From the NCBI GenBank assembly GCA_910576125.1, contig CAJTHM010000006.1, forward strand, positions 179,148 through 243,147: a DNA stretch of 64,000 nt. Reading direction: 5' to 3'. Of the stretch, positions 25,469-34,670 are shown in pieces. Made by a program: the position numbers and the translations under genes. The stretch comes from Lachnospiraceae bacterium (lineage in GTDB: Bacteria > Bacillota > Clostridia > Lachnospirales > Lachnospiraceae). Each line of letters starts with the position of its first letter. The first letter of the stretch is position 1. Below the pieces are notes generated by a model that ran no database searches, was not told where the DNA came from, and saw only the letters and a list, made by a program, of their open reading frames with translations.

Positions 25469-26981
25469 TGAAACTTCAATAAGGCTTTTGGGAATCCCGC
25501 CAAAAGCCTGTTATACTTTAGCCAGGATCGGATCAAGAAGCCGTCGTACTTCTAAAGCGCATTCTGCATAGAGCTGTAGGAATTCAAGAAAAGGAAAGAT
25601 GCCAAAATACTGCCCGACATAAATGATGACTGATTTAGGCCTGGTCTCCTTGTAGTTCTTCGCTACGACAGGCAGGGATTTCCCTGAATACTTTTTCCCT
25701 TCGTCTAGGTTCTTGTAAATCTGGAAATAAAGGTATCCCACCAGCGTCATTACGATATGGTAGGTAATATAGTTGTATTTTGTGCTCTTGAAGTCCTCCG
25801 GCTTCCAGAAGTCCTTCATCTGTCGGAAGTCCTCTTCGATTTCCGGGCGCAGCTCGTAGGTATTTATGATCTGCCGTGCAGTCTTGCTGGTGTCAGTCGT
25901 CATAAATACAAAATATCTGTCTGTCTTTTTGTCATGCACGACACAGGCGTTGACCGGGACATCCTTTTGCGGCTCGTCGCTTTCCCATAAGGGACCCAGG
26001 TGCGTCACCAGCTGGATTTCCTGGTCCTTCCTCTTCCGGCTGGGGTGCTTCTGCCATTTCCCGCCGGTGGCGGCCAGCTTCACGGCATCCTGGTAGATGG
26101 ACATGTTCTCCCGGGCAGGGATGTAGGTGTCCACCTTGCGGACGGTCTTGAGATAGTTCATCACCTCCCGTGACAGGAATCCCCTGTCATTGATCAGTAT
26201 GTCGTTCTCGTGGAAGCAGGAAGTGTTCTCCAGCATCTCCCTGCACTGCGCCATGTCATGGGTCTTCAGTGTGCCGAACACGGCCTCCTCCACTATCCCT
26301 GAATCATCCAGGACGCCCCTGAGGACGCCGAGCTTATATCCGCGCATGGCCTCCCCGTCTATCTTTACCACTGAAGAATTTTCATAGTTTTCATTGTCCA
26401 GGTTGACAAGGACTTTGGTACAGTCCAGTATATGGATGCATGGCTGCACATCCAGCTCCTTCATCAGATGTTCCTGGACATAGTCGTTATAGAAAGAGAT
26501 CCATTCCCCGCTGCTGTACTTCGCCAGGAGCTTGCGCATGACGCTTTCCGAAAAAAGCCCCTCATCCGCATCCCTCTCATTGTCCCAAAGGTTCCAGCCC
26601 AGTTCTGCCAGGAGCTCTGCTCCGGTCACTGCGAAAGGGACATCCGTAAGGCTGGTCTTGCGTTTGAGCTTGGCTGCGACAGCAAGGCACAGCAGGATGT
26701 CGAAAGGGATATGGCTGTTATCCCTGCGCTTGTCAGGCAGGGCCTGTGCAAGGTGTCCAGTGAGCTTATGTTTTTTCATCGTAAGGATGATGTCGTCAAT
26801 CAGATTGGGGAATGACATTTCTGCTGCATCTATTTTTCCTTTGCGTATCGCCTCATAAACCTTTTCCTTATCTTTCCGGCATATCTGTATCATAGGCCAC
26901 CTCCGCTTTGGTATCATGGGAATCCCCCATTCATTATACCAGATTTTCAGAATCTAGGCCAAAAGACTTATTGAAGTTTCA
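25469..26981. mobile_element. IS4-superfamily insertion sequence, 1513 bp
   Basis: Terminal inverted repeats of 23 bp with one mismatch: TGAAACTTCAATAAG then CTTTTGG at 25469-25491, and its reverse complement at 26959-26981. One transposase gene on the minus strand fills the element. No target duplication could be read with confidence because the flanks are AT-rich. Confidence 0.9.
25511..26893 (-). CDS. IS4-superfamily DDE transposase
   Basis: About 460 residues. An N-terminal helical domain precedes an RNase H-like DDE core: the first Asp in ILDCTKV, the second in ILINDRGFLS, and the Glu in a YELRPEIEEDFRQMK stretch that matches the Y-(2)-R-(3)-E-(6)-K motif of the IS4 superfamily. It looks intact. 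The start MIQICRKDKEK at 26893 is preferred. Closest family by memory is IS1634 or a related IS4 group; this needs a database to settle. Confidence 0.9.
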   Translation of the reverse strand: MIQICRKDKEKVYEAIRKGKIDAAEMSFPNLIDDIILTMKKHKLTGHLAQALPDKRRDNSHIPFDILLCLAVAAKLKRKTSLTDVPFAVTGAELLAELGWNLWDNERDADEGLFSESVMRKLLAKYSSGEWISFYNDYVQEHLMKELDVQPCIHILDCTKVLVNLDNENYENSSVVKIDGEAMRGYKLGVLRGVLDDSGIVEEAVFGTLKTHDMAQCREMLENTSCFHENDILINDRGFLSREVMNYLKTVRKVDTYIPARENMSIYQDAVKLAATGGKWQKHPSRKRKDQEIQLVTHLGPLWESDEPQKDVPVNACVVHDKKTDRYFVFMTTDTSKTARQIINTYELRPEIEEDFRQMKDFWKPEDFKSTKYNYITYHIVMTLVGYLYFQIYKNLDEGKKYSGKSLPVVAKNYKETRPKSVIIYVGQYFGIFPFLEFLQLYAECALEVRRLLDPILAKV

Positions 26982-27093
26982 AAAAAATCTGATTGATTTA
27001 GCCGGGATTTCGGGGTATAATGGCATTGAGGTCATATACCTTTTGGGAATGGCTTTTGCGTTTCCTACTATACAAAAAGGAGGTTTATGGCTG

Positions 27094-28026
27094 ATGGATA
27101 CGGAAATAAAAAATGCGGTCAGCGCAACAGACCAGGACGCACAGTATGATGATAAGGCAAAACGCCTCTTGGGGAATAAGATTATCCTGGCGCATATCCT
27201 GGTAAAGACGGTTGACGAGTTTCGGGGAATGAACCCGAAAGACGTGGTATCCTATATCGAGGGAGAGCCATTTATCAGCGTGGTTCCGGTGGAGCCTGGG
27301 TTGACCAATGTGGAAAAAGAAGAAAACGGGCAGCGCATTGTTGGGATGAATACGGAAAATGCGGAGATAAACGAGGGGCTTGTACGGTTTGATATTATCT
27401 TTTATGTGCGGATGAAAGACGGCATCTCGCAGGTAATCGTGAATTTAGAGGCACAAAAAGATAACCCGACAGGCTACCATATCTTAAACAGGGCAGTATT
27501 TTATGTGAGCCGCCTTGTATCCTCGCAGAAGGAACGAGATTTTGTCAATCAGAATTATAATGACATAAAACGTGTATTCTCCATATGGGTTTGTATGAAC
27601 ATGGATGAGAACAGTATGGATTATATACATCTGACAGCTGATAAGCTGATAGGTTCTTATCCGTGGAAAGGCAGGCTTGATTTGCTGAATATTGTCCTGA
27701 TCGGTATATCAAATGAACTTCCGGAGCATGATGAGAAGTATGAGCTTCACCGTCTGCTGAGTACGTTGCTTTCAATGGAATTAACCGTTGATGAAAAATT
27801 AGAGATTATAAAAACCGAGTACCATGTTCCAGTAGATGATGAATTGAGAAAGGATGTGAGCGCTTTGTGTAATCTTTCACAGGGAATTAGGGATAACACT
27901 TTAGTAGATGTTATAATGACCATGTATGAGAATAATTTTACGCTTGAACAGATAGCCGTTGCGACAAAAAAAAGCGTAGAGGAAGTTAGTGCTATCATCA
28001 AAAAGCGTGAGCCTGTACTGGCATAA
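27094..28026 (+). CDS. PD-(D/E)XK nuclease family (Rpn/PDDEXK_2-like) protein
   Basis: A 310-residue protein with the PDDEXK pattern annotated as 'nuclease family transposase' or Rpn-like. It has IILAHILVKTVDEFRGM at the start, an acidic residue in RFDIIFYVRMKDG, and the catalytic VIVNLEAQKDNP (E-x-Q/K) near 130. The C-terminus is helical and ends in a helix-turn-helix-like NFTLEQIAVATKKSVEEV. AAGGAGG precedes the ATG; the open frame to 26908 enters the insertion sequence. Rpn relatives promote recombination; a role in mobility is uncertain. Confidence 0.8.
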   Translation: MDTEIKNAVSATDQDAQYDDKAKRLLGNKIILAHILVKTVDEFRGMNPKDVVSYIEGEPFISVVPVEPGLTNVEKEENGQRIVGMNTENAEINEGLVRFDIIFYVRMKDGISQVIVNLEAQKDNPTGYHILNRAVFYVSRLVSSQKERDFVNQNYNDIKRVFSIWVCMNMDENSMDYIHLTADKLIGSYPWKGRLDLLNIVLIGISNELPEHDEKYELHRLLSTLLSMELTVDEKLEIIKTEYHVPVDDELRKDVSALCNLSQGIRDNTLVDVIMTMYENNFTLEQIAVATKKSVEEVSAIIKKREPVLA

Positions 28027-28167
28027 TTACAGCAACTAAATAACACATACAGTAAAGCAGTGGATTCGTTTTTGTTAGAGAAAACAATTCGCTGCTTTTT
28101 CTGTTTTCAGGAAGAAAGACAGTCATAACAGATTGTCTTTTTTCGTGCAAAGAAAGGAAAATCAAAT

Positions 28168-30394
28168 ATGGCAGATGCAAAAAAAGGGAGAAAGTAAAAG
28201 AGATCACTGACAAGTTGGAGGAAGGCTTAAAAGAGCTTTTCGAGAGCGAGAAATACAAAAACTACCTCTCCACCATGTCAAAATTCCATAATTACAGTGT
28301 CAACAACACGCTCCTGATAGCCCTACAGCGCCCTGACGCCAGTTTGGTCGCAGGCTACCAGGCATGGCAGAAGAATTTCAACCGCCATGTAAACAAGGGG
28401 GAAAAGGGAATCCGTATCCTGGCCCCGGCCCCGTACAAAATCAAAGAGGAACGGGATAAGTTAGACCCTGTGACCGGGGAGGCCATGCTGGATAAGGACG
28501 GTAGCCGCAGACGGAAGAAGTCGAGGTTAAAATCCCCGCTTTCCGTGCCGTATCCGTGTTTGACGTATCGCAGACGGACGGTGAGCCAATCCCGGAACTG
28601 GAGGCAAAAGAGCTTTTGTCCACGGTGGAGGGATATGAGGACTTTATCAAGGCGGTCACATTTGTTGCCCCGGTTCCGGTCAGCTTTGAGGACATTCCCG
28701 GTGATTCCAAGGGGTTCTTCAGCCCAACGGAAAAACGGATTGCAGTGCAGGAGGGCATGAGCGAAAGCCAGACATTAAAGACGATGGTGCATGAAACCGC
28801 CCATTCCATGCTGCATGATAAAGATGTAAACAAAGATATTTCTGCGCCTGCAAAGGACAGGAACACCAAAGAGGTGGAGGCCGAGAGCATTGCCTACACC
28901 GTGTGCCAGCATTTCGGTATAGATACTTCGGATTATTCCTTTGGGTATATTGCCGGGTGGTCATCAGGACGTGGCATGAAAGAACTGAAATCTTCCCTTG
29001 ACACGATCCGCAGGACAGCATCGGAGCTTATCACGGGGATTGAGGAGCAGCTTAGGGAAATACAGCGTGACCGGGAAATGATGCAGGAACAGGAAAAGGA
29101 GAGCCTTTTGCTGATACAGAACAGCAATCTGTCCGAGTACAGCCTTGTAAATGTCCGAGGCATGGATGCTGCGGAGGTTGTGGAGGCCCTGTCCGCCATG
29201 AATGACAATGACAGGCTGAATATTGCCGCATATCTGGAGAGCAGGGGCGCATGGACTACGGAGATTGCCAATCAGGATACAAAAGAGTTTGGAGAACACC
29301 ATTTGGATGTCCGGTATAATACCGACACAAACGAGGTCATTGATGTAAAAGTGGAAATGGAACTGAACGAGAGGGCAAAGGAGCCGATCAGTGCGGATGA
29401 TGTGATTTTGAAAATTACACATTCGCGCGGTTTTGAGGTGGAGCGCATTACCAACAAGACACCGGAGGAAGTGCAGGAGATCATGGCTGCGCTTACAAAG
29501 CTGGAAGATAAAAGCACGCAAAATATCCGTGACTGTCTGAAAAGCTGTGGGGCTGATCATATCCCTATCATTGTGGACGGCGGCAGAAATTCCGGTACGC
29601 CGCAGTTTAATGACTTTGAGATTGACCTGGATAAGAAAGAGGTAACCATGATGAGCCACCTTTCCCCGGCAAAGCAGGCGGAGGGCATCATCAACCGACT
29701 GGAATTTGCCAAGACCGCTTTTTCCGATGACGAGTGCAACCTTATCGTGAATTATGCATTTAAGCTGAATGACATGGAAAAGACAAGGGAGCTTGCGGAG
29801 CGTATCTATTATGAGGAAACGGAAGGCAGCCAGGGAGCCGCCCCTGCGGTCATTGACGCACAGGCAGAGATTGACGCTCTCCCTGACCCGATGATAGGCT
29901 TATGGGAAATGGAGGAATATGGTTACACATGGGGTGAAATGCTGCCGCTGACGCAGGAGAAGGCATTGGAGCTTTTTGACCATGACCTGCCTGTGTACCT
30001 GCTCCATGAGGACGGTTCGGAAACAACGGTGAATGACCGGAAACAAATCATAGCCCATAAAGGCATTTTCGGTATTGAAAAAGGCGATTGGGAGAATGAA
30101 AAGAACCTGCGGGCTATGTTGGGAGAACTTGAAGCGGGCAGGGCAGGTAAGGAAGCACAGCTTTTATACGGGGATTCTGATAAGTACGGCATTTATCAGT
30201 TAAAGGACATTCCGGAAATGCGGGAATTCCAGTTTGCCGGCACGGAATCCTTAAAGCGCAGGGGCATCAAAAAGGACAATCTCGATGCCATTAAGCCGGA
30301 GAATTACAACCTTGTTTATGTGGGCGAGCTTTCCAGGCTGCAAGGGCGGACACAGAGCGCAACGCTGGAAGCTGTCGGAAAATGGGGGATATGA
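28168..30394 (+). pseudogene. ArdC/LtrC-like zincin protein, twice frameshifted and 3'-truncated
   Basis: The first part, KEITDKLEEGLKELFESEKY and on to HNYSVNNTLLIALQRPDASL, is the ArdC N-terminal single-strand-DNA-binding domain. The later part has a zinc-protease-like MVHETAHSMLHD (HExxH) and helical and LPD-type segments. Two single-base losses break it: one A lost in the A-run at 28178-28184, and one C lost near 28509. The 3' end runs into the 150-bp repeat at 30384, giving an artificial stop. In conjugative elements such proteins protect incoming DNA; this copy is almost certainly inactive. Confidence 0.85.
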
Positions 30395-30532
30395 TACAAA
30401 CACGGGAACTGCTCAGAGTTTTCGTGTTTGTATATGAGTTTCCGTGATAATATGGAGTTTTGCCTGTTAGTATACAGAAAAATTAAAAAATGTTAGCGGG
30501 AGGAAAAGGGTTGTTCAATGGCCCTTTCATTT
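30384..30532 (+). repeat. ~150-bp repeat, copy 2
   Basis: Matches 15048-15200 in order and orientation, including the ATACAAACACG/CGTGTTTGTAT inverted repeat and the three 20-bp-spaced CGTG/CCTG...TAT words. It starts within the truncated ArdC-like gene and ends before the XRE regulator promoter. The two copies enclose 15.3 kb. Confidence 0.8.
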
Positions 30533-30589
30533 TGTCCTTTGATATGTTATAGTATATTTTGTATGTAAAAATAAATTCAAGGAGGAATC

Positions 30590-31147
30590 ATGGAGCAGGT
30601 TTCATTGAAGATAGGCGAGCGGCTGAAAGAAATTAGGAATACAAGGCAGCTCACGCTGGATGATGTTGCGGAACTGACGGGTGTCAGCAAGCCCATGTTG
30701 GGACAGATCGAGCGCGGGCAGTCCTCACCCACCATCAACATATTATGGAAGATTTCAACAGGGCTGAAAATTCCATTGTCCTTTTTCTGCAAACAGGAGG
30801 AAGCGGAATATACGGTTACCGGACCTGACGAAAAGGATATGATTATGGAGGAAAACGGAGGGATGCGGGCTTACCCTCTATTCCCCTTTGACCCGGTGCG
30901 GAATGTGGAGGTGTTCTATATTGAGTTTGATGCAGGAGTGCGCCATGAATCACTGTCTCATGTGGCGGGCGTGGAAGAATATGTTTTTCTGGTGCAGGGG
31001 ACGCTGAAAATGGTAATTGGCGGGAAGGAAGTGGTGCTGCAGGAAAAACAGTCAATACGCTTCCGGGCGGATGTTTCCCACGGATACCATAATGCTTCCG
31101 AGAAAGCCTGCACCGCCTATAATGTGATATTTTACCCGAATAATTAA
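30590..31147 (+). CDS. XRE-cupin transcriptional regulator
   Basis: A 185-residue regulator. Residues 8-63 form a Cro/CI helix-turn-helix (IRNTRQLTLDDVAELTGVSKPMLGQIERGQSSP), and residues 105-180 form a cupin sensing domain (SHVAGVEEYVFLVQGTLKMV, then FRADVSHGYHN). Such regulators often control metabolism of small molecules encoded next door; the MBL hydrolase gene follows 15 bases later. AAGGAGGAATC precedes the ATG. Confidence 0.9.
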   Translation: MEQVSLKIGERLKEIRNTRQLTLDDVAELTGVSKPMLGQIERGQSSPTINILWKISTGLKIPLSFFCKQEEAEYTVTGPDEKDMIMEENGGMRAYPLFPFDPVRNVEVFYIEFDAGVRHESLSHVAGVEEYVFLVQGTLKMVIGGKEVVLQEKQSIRFRADVSHGYHNASEKACTAYNVIFYPNN

Positions 31148-31162
31148 AGGAGGAAACTGAAA

Positions 31163-32041
31163 ATGTATGAATTGCTACAGGTCAGTGAGAAATGCTATTA
31201 CATAAACTGCCCAGCGAAGATAGGCGTCTATGTGGCGGACAAGGAGAATGTCTATCTGGTTGACAGCGGGAATGACAAAGATGCAGGGCGGAAGGTTCGG
31301 CAGATACTGGATAAGAACGGCTGGCATCTGACGGCTATACTGAATACCCATTCCAATGCAGATCATATCGGCGGGAATAAATACCTGCAGGGGCAGACGG
31401 GATGTAAGGTTTATTCCGGCGGCATAGAGACGGCTTTCACGAAGTACCCGGTACTGGAGCCGTCCTTCCTTTATGGCGGTTATCCCTGTAAGGATTTGCG
31501 GCACAAGTTCCTGATGGCGCAGGAGAGCGGTGTGACGGATTTTTCAAATGAGAGTTTTCCGAAGGAGATTGAAGTGATACCGCTGCCGGGGCATTTCTTT
31601 GACATGGTGGGGTTCCGTATGCCGGACAATGTGGTGTTCCTTGCGGACTGCATCAGCAGCAGGGAGACGCTGGATAAATATGCGGTTTCCTTCATTTATG
31701 ACGTGGGCGCATATCTGGAAACGCTGGATAAGGTGGAACAGATGGAGGCGGCCATGTTCGTTCCCGCCCATGCGGAAGCCTCTGTTGATGTAAAGGAACT
31801 TGTCCGTTACAACAGGGATAAGGTGCATGAGGTGGCGGACAGGATTCTGTCCATCTGTGGGGAGCCGATGTGCTTTGAGAGGATTCAGCAGGAAGTGTTC
31901 AAAGGCTATGGGCTTTCCATGAACTTTGAACAGTATGTTTTGGTGGGAAGTACGGTGCGCTCTTACCTTTCGTGGCTGAAAGATACCGGGAAAATGACGG
32001 CTGAATTTCAGGACAATATGCTTCTGTGGCAGAAAGCATAA
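31163..32041 (+). CDS. MBL-fold metallo-hydrolase
   Basis: A 292-residue enzyme with metal-binding HSNADHIGG (H-x-N-x-D-H, a slight variant of HxHxDH), later His in LPGHFFDM, Asp in FLADCIS and a final VPAHAEA. The C-terminal helical part (210-290) is typical of one Firmicutes subfamily. Substrate unknown. It is in an operon with the XRE-cupin regulator. After its stop the same frame stays open for about 40 more codons (next entry). Confidence 0.85.
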   Translation: MYELLQVSEKCYYINCPAKIGVYVADKENVYLVDSGNDKDAGRKVRQILDKNGWHLTAILNTHSNADHIGGNKYLQGQTGCKVYSGGIETAFTKYPVLEPSFLYGGYPCKDLRHKFLMAQESGVTDFSNESFPKEIEVIPLPGHFFDMVGFRMPDNVVFLADCISSRETLDKYAVSFIYDVGAYLETLDKVEQMEAAMFVPAHAEASVDVKELVRYNRDKVHEVADRILSICGEPMCFERIQQEVFKGYGLSMNFEQYVLVGSTVRSYLSWLKDTGKMTAEFQDNMLLWQKA

Positions 32042-32197
32042 TTTTATGACCCGGAAACAGTCCGGGAGGCATATCGGCAAAGCACGGAAAATCTGAAATC
32101 CTATATGCAGCGCCAGTGGAGCCTTGTGGGAGGAATGGCTGGCACGTTCAGGGAGATGGAGTAAATGTGAAAAGGGACTGTTTTAGCGGTCCTTTTT
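32042..32197 (+). pseudogene. C-terminal coding remnant plus terminator
   Basis: Directly after the MBL stop, in the same frame, 40 codons read FYDPETVREAYRQSTENL and on to GGMAGTFREME, then stop at 32164. It has no start or ribosome-binding site, so it is either a remnant of a fused C-terminal domain or the tail of another gene. An imperfect hairpin with a T-run (AAAGGGACTG / CGGTCCTTTTT, 32171-32197) ends the unit. Confidence 0.45.
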
Positions 32198-32255
32198 CGT
32201 TGTTTTGTTAATACATTTGCACAAATGAATCTAAATTTGTACCCTTTATGGGAAA

Positions 32256-32582
32256 CTACATCAGATGCGTATCGCTCCAGCTTTTCATATCTTTCAAAAT
32301 AGGGATGAAACTTTTACCCAGGTCGGTCAGGGAATACTCCACCTTCGGCGGCACTTCCTGATAGATATAGCGGGAGATGAAACCGTCCTGTTCCAGTTCC
32401 CGGAGCTGCTTGGTAAGGGTGGACTGCGTGATGTCCCCAAGCCTTCGCCTCAGCTCCCCGAATCGCTGTACCTCATATTCCGCGATGTACCATAATATCG
32501 TTATCTTCCATTTCCCGCTTAAGATGTTCTGTACCCTGACCATAGCCGCGCATTGGGGCAGCGGCGCTTTCATGTTGCTCAT
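32256..32582 (-). CDS. HxlR family transcriptional regulator
   Basis: A 108-residue winged-helix regulator with the HxlR pattern: an N-terminal Cys (PQCAAMVRVQNILSGKWKITILWYI), LRRRLGDITQSTLTKQLRELEQDGFI and EYSLTDLGKSFIPIL. HxlR proteins often sense aldehydes or oxidants through cysteines. The start is the ATG with GAAGGAGGG upstream. It is divergent from the pyrD remnant. Confidence 0.92.
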   Translation of the reverse strand: MSNMKAPLPQCAAMVRVQNILSGKWKITILWYIAEYEVQRFGELRRRLGDITQSTLTKQLRELEQDGFISRYIYQEVPPKVEYSLTDLGKSFIPILKDMKSWSDTHLM

Positions 32583-32747
32583 AGGTGTCCCTCCTTCTAA
32601 CGGCATTATACTATATCCGTCCTGTCTGTTCAAGGTACTATGATTTTTGATACCGGTATCATTTTCCGCACTATAAACGAAAAAAGACAGTACTTTTCTT
32701 TTCCCCTGCCAGTTGCTATCATGTGATTCAGAAAGGAGGCGGACGGG

Positions 32748-33277
32748 ATAAACACATCAGTGGAGATAGCGGGCATCAGGTTAAAGAACCCGGTGATGCC
32801 CGCGTCCGGGACATTCGGCTCCGGGCAGGAATACAGCGGGTTCGTGGATCTGAACCAGCTAGGCGCGGTGGTCACAAAAGGCGTCTCATGCGTCCCGTGG
32901 GAGGGGAACCCGGCCCCAAGGATTATGGAGACGGCCAGCGGGATGATAAACGCGGTGGGATTGCAGAATCCGGGGATAGACGTCTTTATAGAGAGGGACA
33001 TCCCTTTCCTCAGACAGTTTGACACGAAGGTCATTGTGAACATATGCGGCAGCACCGTGGCGGATTACCTGGAAGTGGTGGAACGGCTGTCAGGGCAGGA
33101 GATAGACATGCTGGAGGCCAACATCTCCTGCCCCAAGCCGGTGCCGCCGCGGTGGCGGTGGGGACGGCGAATTTCAGGAACCCCTGTGCCATGCCGGAGA
33201 TCATCGGCGGGCTGGAAAAGTACATGGAGGAAAACGGTATCCGGGACTTAAAGGAGATTAGGGGTATCGTCAGTTAG
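32748..33277 (+). pseudogene. pyrD: dihydroorotate dehydrogenase, internally deleted
   Basis: The first ~130 residues follow class 1B PyrD closely (SVEIAGIRLKNPVMPASGTF, AVVTKGVSCVPWEGNPAPR, DMLEANISCP). The frame then jumps from residue ~130 to the last ~45 residues, read in another frame as AVAVGTANFRNPCAMPEIIG and on to the stop at 33277. About 130 residues, including most of the catalytic core, are missing. The expected start codon is ATA (32748) instead of ATG, with AAGGAGG before it. It cannot encode an active enzyme of pyrimidine synthesis. Confidence 0.88.
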
Positions 33278-33307
33278 ATTTTTACAGACAGGAAGGAGAG
33301 ATGTTTT

Positions 33308-34192
33308 ATGCATTACATGGGAACGATATGGAGGCCGCCCTATGAGGCGGGGAGCGCACTGGTACAGGTGACGGCGGGCTGTACCCACCACAAATGCAAG
33401 TTCTGCACGCTCTATGAGGACGTGCCGTTTAAGTTCCGTATGTCGCCTTTATCCGAGGTGGAAGCGGACTTGAAGGAGATCAGCCGCTACTACCGGAATG
33501 CAAAGAGGGTATTCTTCACCGGGGCAAACCCGTTCGTCTTAAGTTTTGACAAGCTGAAAACGCTGGCGGAACTGGTGCGGAAATATTACCCAAAAGTGCA
33601 GTCCATCGGCTGTTTCGCCCGCATCACGGACATCACGCCGAAGACCACGGAGCAGCTACGGGAACTGAGGGGGCTTGGCTACAACAGCCTTACCATCGGC
33701 GTGGAGGCGGGTGACGAGGAATCCCTGTCCTTCATGCATAAAGGGTTCGGCACGAAGGAGATCATAGAAGAATGTAAAAGGCTGGATGAGGCAGGGATGG
33801 ATTATAACTTCTTCTACCTTGCCGGGATATACGGCTCTGGGCATATGGAGGAAGGGGTGAAGAACACGGCGGAGGTGTTCAACCAGCTCCACCCGAAGGT
33901 CATTGTTTCCTCCATGCTGACGGTCTATCCGACCTCGGAGCTGTACCAGGAAATCCAGGCTGGGAACTGGACGGAGGAAACGGAGATAGAAAAGCTGTAT
34001 GAACTGAGGACGCTGATCGGCAGCCTTGACATAGACACCTATTTTGCAACGATGGGGGCCTCGAACTGCATCAACGTGGAGGGGCATCTGCCGAAGGACA
34101 GGGAACGGATGGTCAAGTGGCTGGGTGAGGTCATCGGCGCTGTGGACGAAAAGGAGCTGCGCAGATACCGTGAGAACCTGCGGCATCTGTAA
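33308..34192 (+). CDS. radical SAM protein (CX4CX2C variant)
   Basis: A 294-residue enzyme. The cluster-binding motif near residue 25 reads CTHHKCKFC, a C-x4-C-x2-C spacing rather than the usual C-x3-C-x2-C. The rest is the radical SAM barrel with FFTGANPFVLS and LTIGVEAGDEESLSFMHKGF. Many Clostridia encode this 'radical SAM protein' of unknown substrate. It lies 30 bases after the pyrD remnant with GGAAGGAGAG before the ATG. Confidence 0.88.
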   Translation: MHYMGTIWRPPYEAGSALVQVTAGCTHHKCKFCTLYEDVPFKFRMSPLSEVEADLKEISRYYRNAKRVFFTGANPFVLSFDKLKTLAELVRKYYPKVQSIGCFARITDITPKTTEQLRELRGLGYNSLTIGVEAGDEESLSFMHKGFGTKEIIEECKRLDEAGMDYNFFYLAGIYGSGHMEEGVKNTAEVFNQLHPKVIVSSMLTVYPTSELYQEIQAGNWTEETEIEKLYELRTLIGSLDIDTYFATMGASNCINVEGHLPKDRERMVKWLGEVIGAVDEKELRRYRENLRHL

Positions 34193-34203
34193 GGAGGGGA
34201 GCC

Positions 34204-34305
34204 ATGATACAGGATATCTCCCCTTACAGGCTGGACACGGCATATGCCTTGACAGGAAAAACTGGCGGCAGCAGAGTGGCATCTCCGCACAGGGCTTCCA
34301 GATGA
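34204..34305 (+). pseudogene. 33-codon remnant, possibly of a NUDIX hydrolase gene
   Basis: Starts MIQDISPYRLDTAYALTGKT with AAGGAGGGGAGCC upstream and then runs into unrelated sequence and a stop. The first ~15 residues recall the start of Clostridial NAD diphosphatase-like NUDIX proteins. This is from memory and weak; the gene is clearly broken. Confidence 0.35.
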
Positions 34306-34383
34306 GTTGACGAACATTAATATTGCTTATGAGATGCTTGAAGCACTGCGGCTTAAAAGGGAGAATGCACTAAGGAGGAATGG

Positions 34384-34409
34384 GGAAAGGGCTCACAGGC
34401 CCTTTTTCC
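34384..34409 (+). terminator. terminator before the second LytTR operon
   Basis: The stem AAAGGGC / GCCCTTT (34386-34392 / 34399-34405) with loop TCACAG is followed by TTCC. Confidence 0.7.
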
Positions 34410-34419
34410 TATTCAGAAA

Positions 34420-34598
34420 ACCGCTTGGGAAGCGGAGGAATCAGAAGTAATATGCTTACACGGCGGTTTGCGTTTGTGCCGCCTTGCGGGGGCAGCCGCC
34501 CCTATATCGGACGAAAGGCGAAAAACTTTAGACCTGTTTTTGAATTTTCCGTACTGTGTTTATGCCTTTCGTTCCCTTTCGTATGCCTTTCGTTCCCT
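34420..34598 (+). promoter_or_regulatory. leader of the second LytTR operon with 21-bp-spaced direct repeat
   Basis: The first half is homologous to 18280-18365 with one ~15-base insertion. Then TATGCCTTTCGTTCCCT occurs twice, at 34561 and 34582, an exact 17-base direct repeat with a 21-base period. Each contains a CGTT core resembling a LytTR half-site. The geometry equals that ahead of the first operon although the sequence differs, as expected if each regulator has its own site. Confidence 0.6.
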
Positions 34599-34670
34599 CC
34601 ATCCCAAAATAACAAAAAATCTGCCGATAAATTAAGTAACGGCAGAAACAGAAATTCGAGGTGATGAATT

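Noticed and set aside
25469..26981. Target-site duplication of the insertion sequence
   Set aside because: Flanks are A/T runs on both sides, so any short match is uninformative.
27545..27775. Antisense ORF in the PD-(D/E)XK gene
   Set aside because: Shadow frame of a well-supported gene.
34380..34664. 94-codon ORF over the second LytTR leader
   Set aside because: The homologous leader at 18.3 kb does not keep the frame past MLTRRF; treated as leader DNA, although a short MLTRRF-type peptide in both leaders cannot be excluded.
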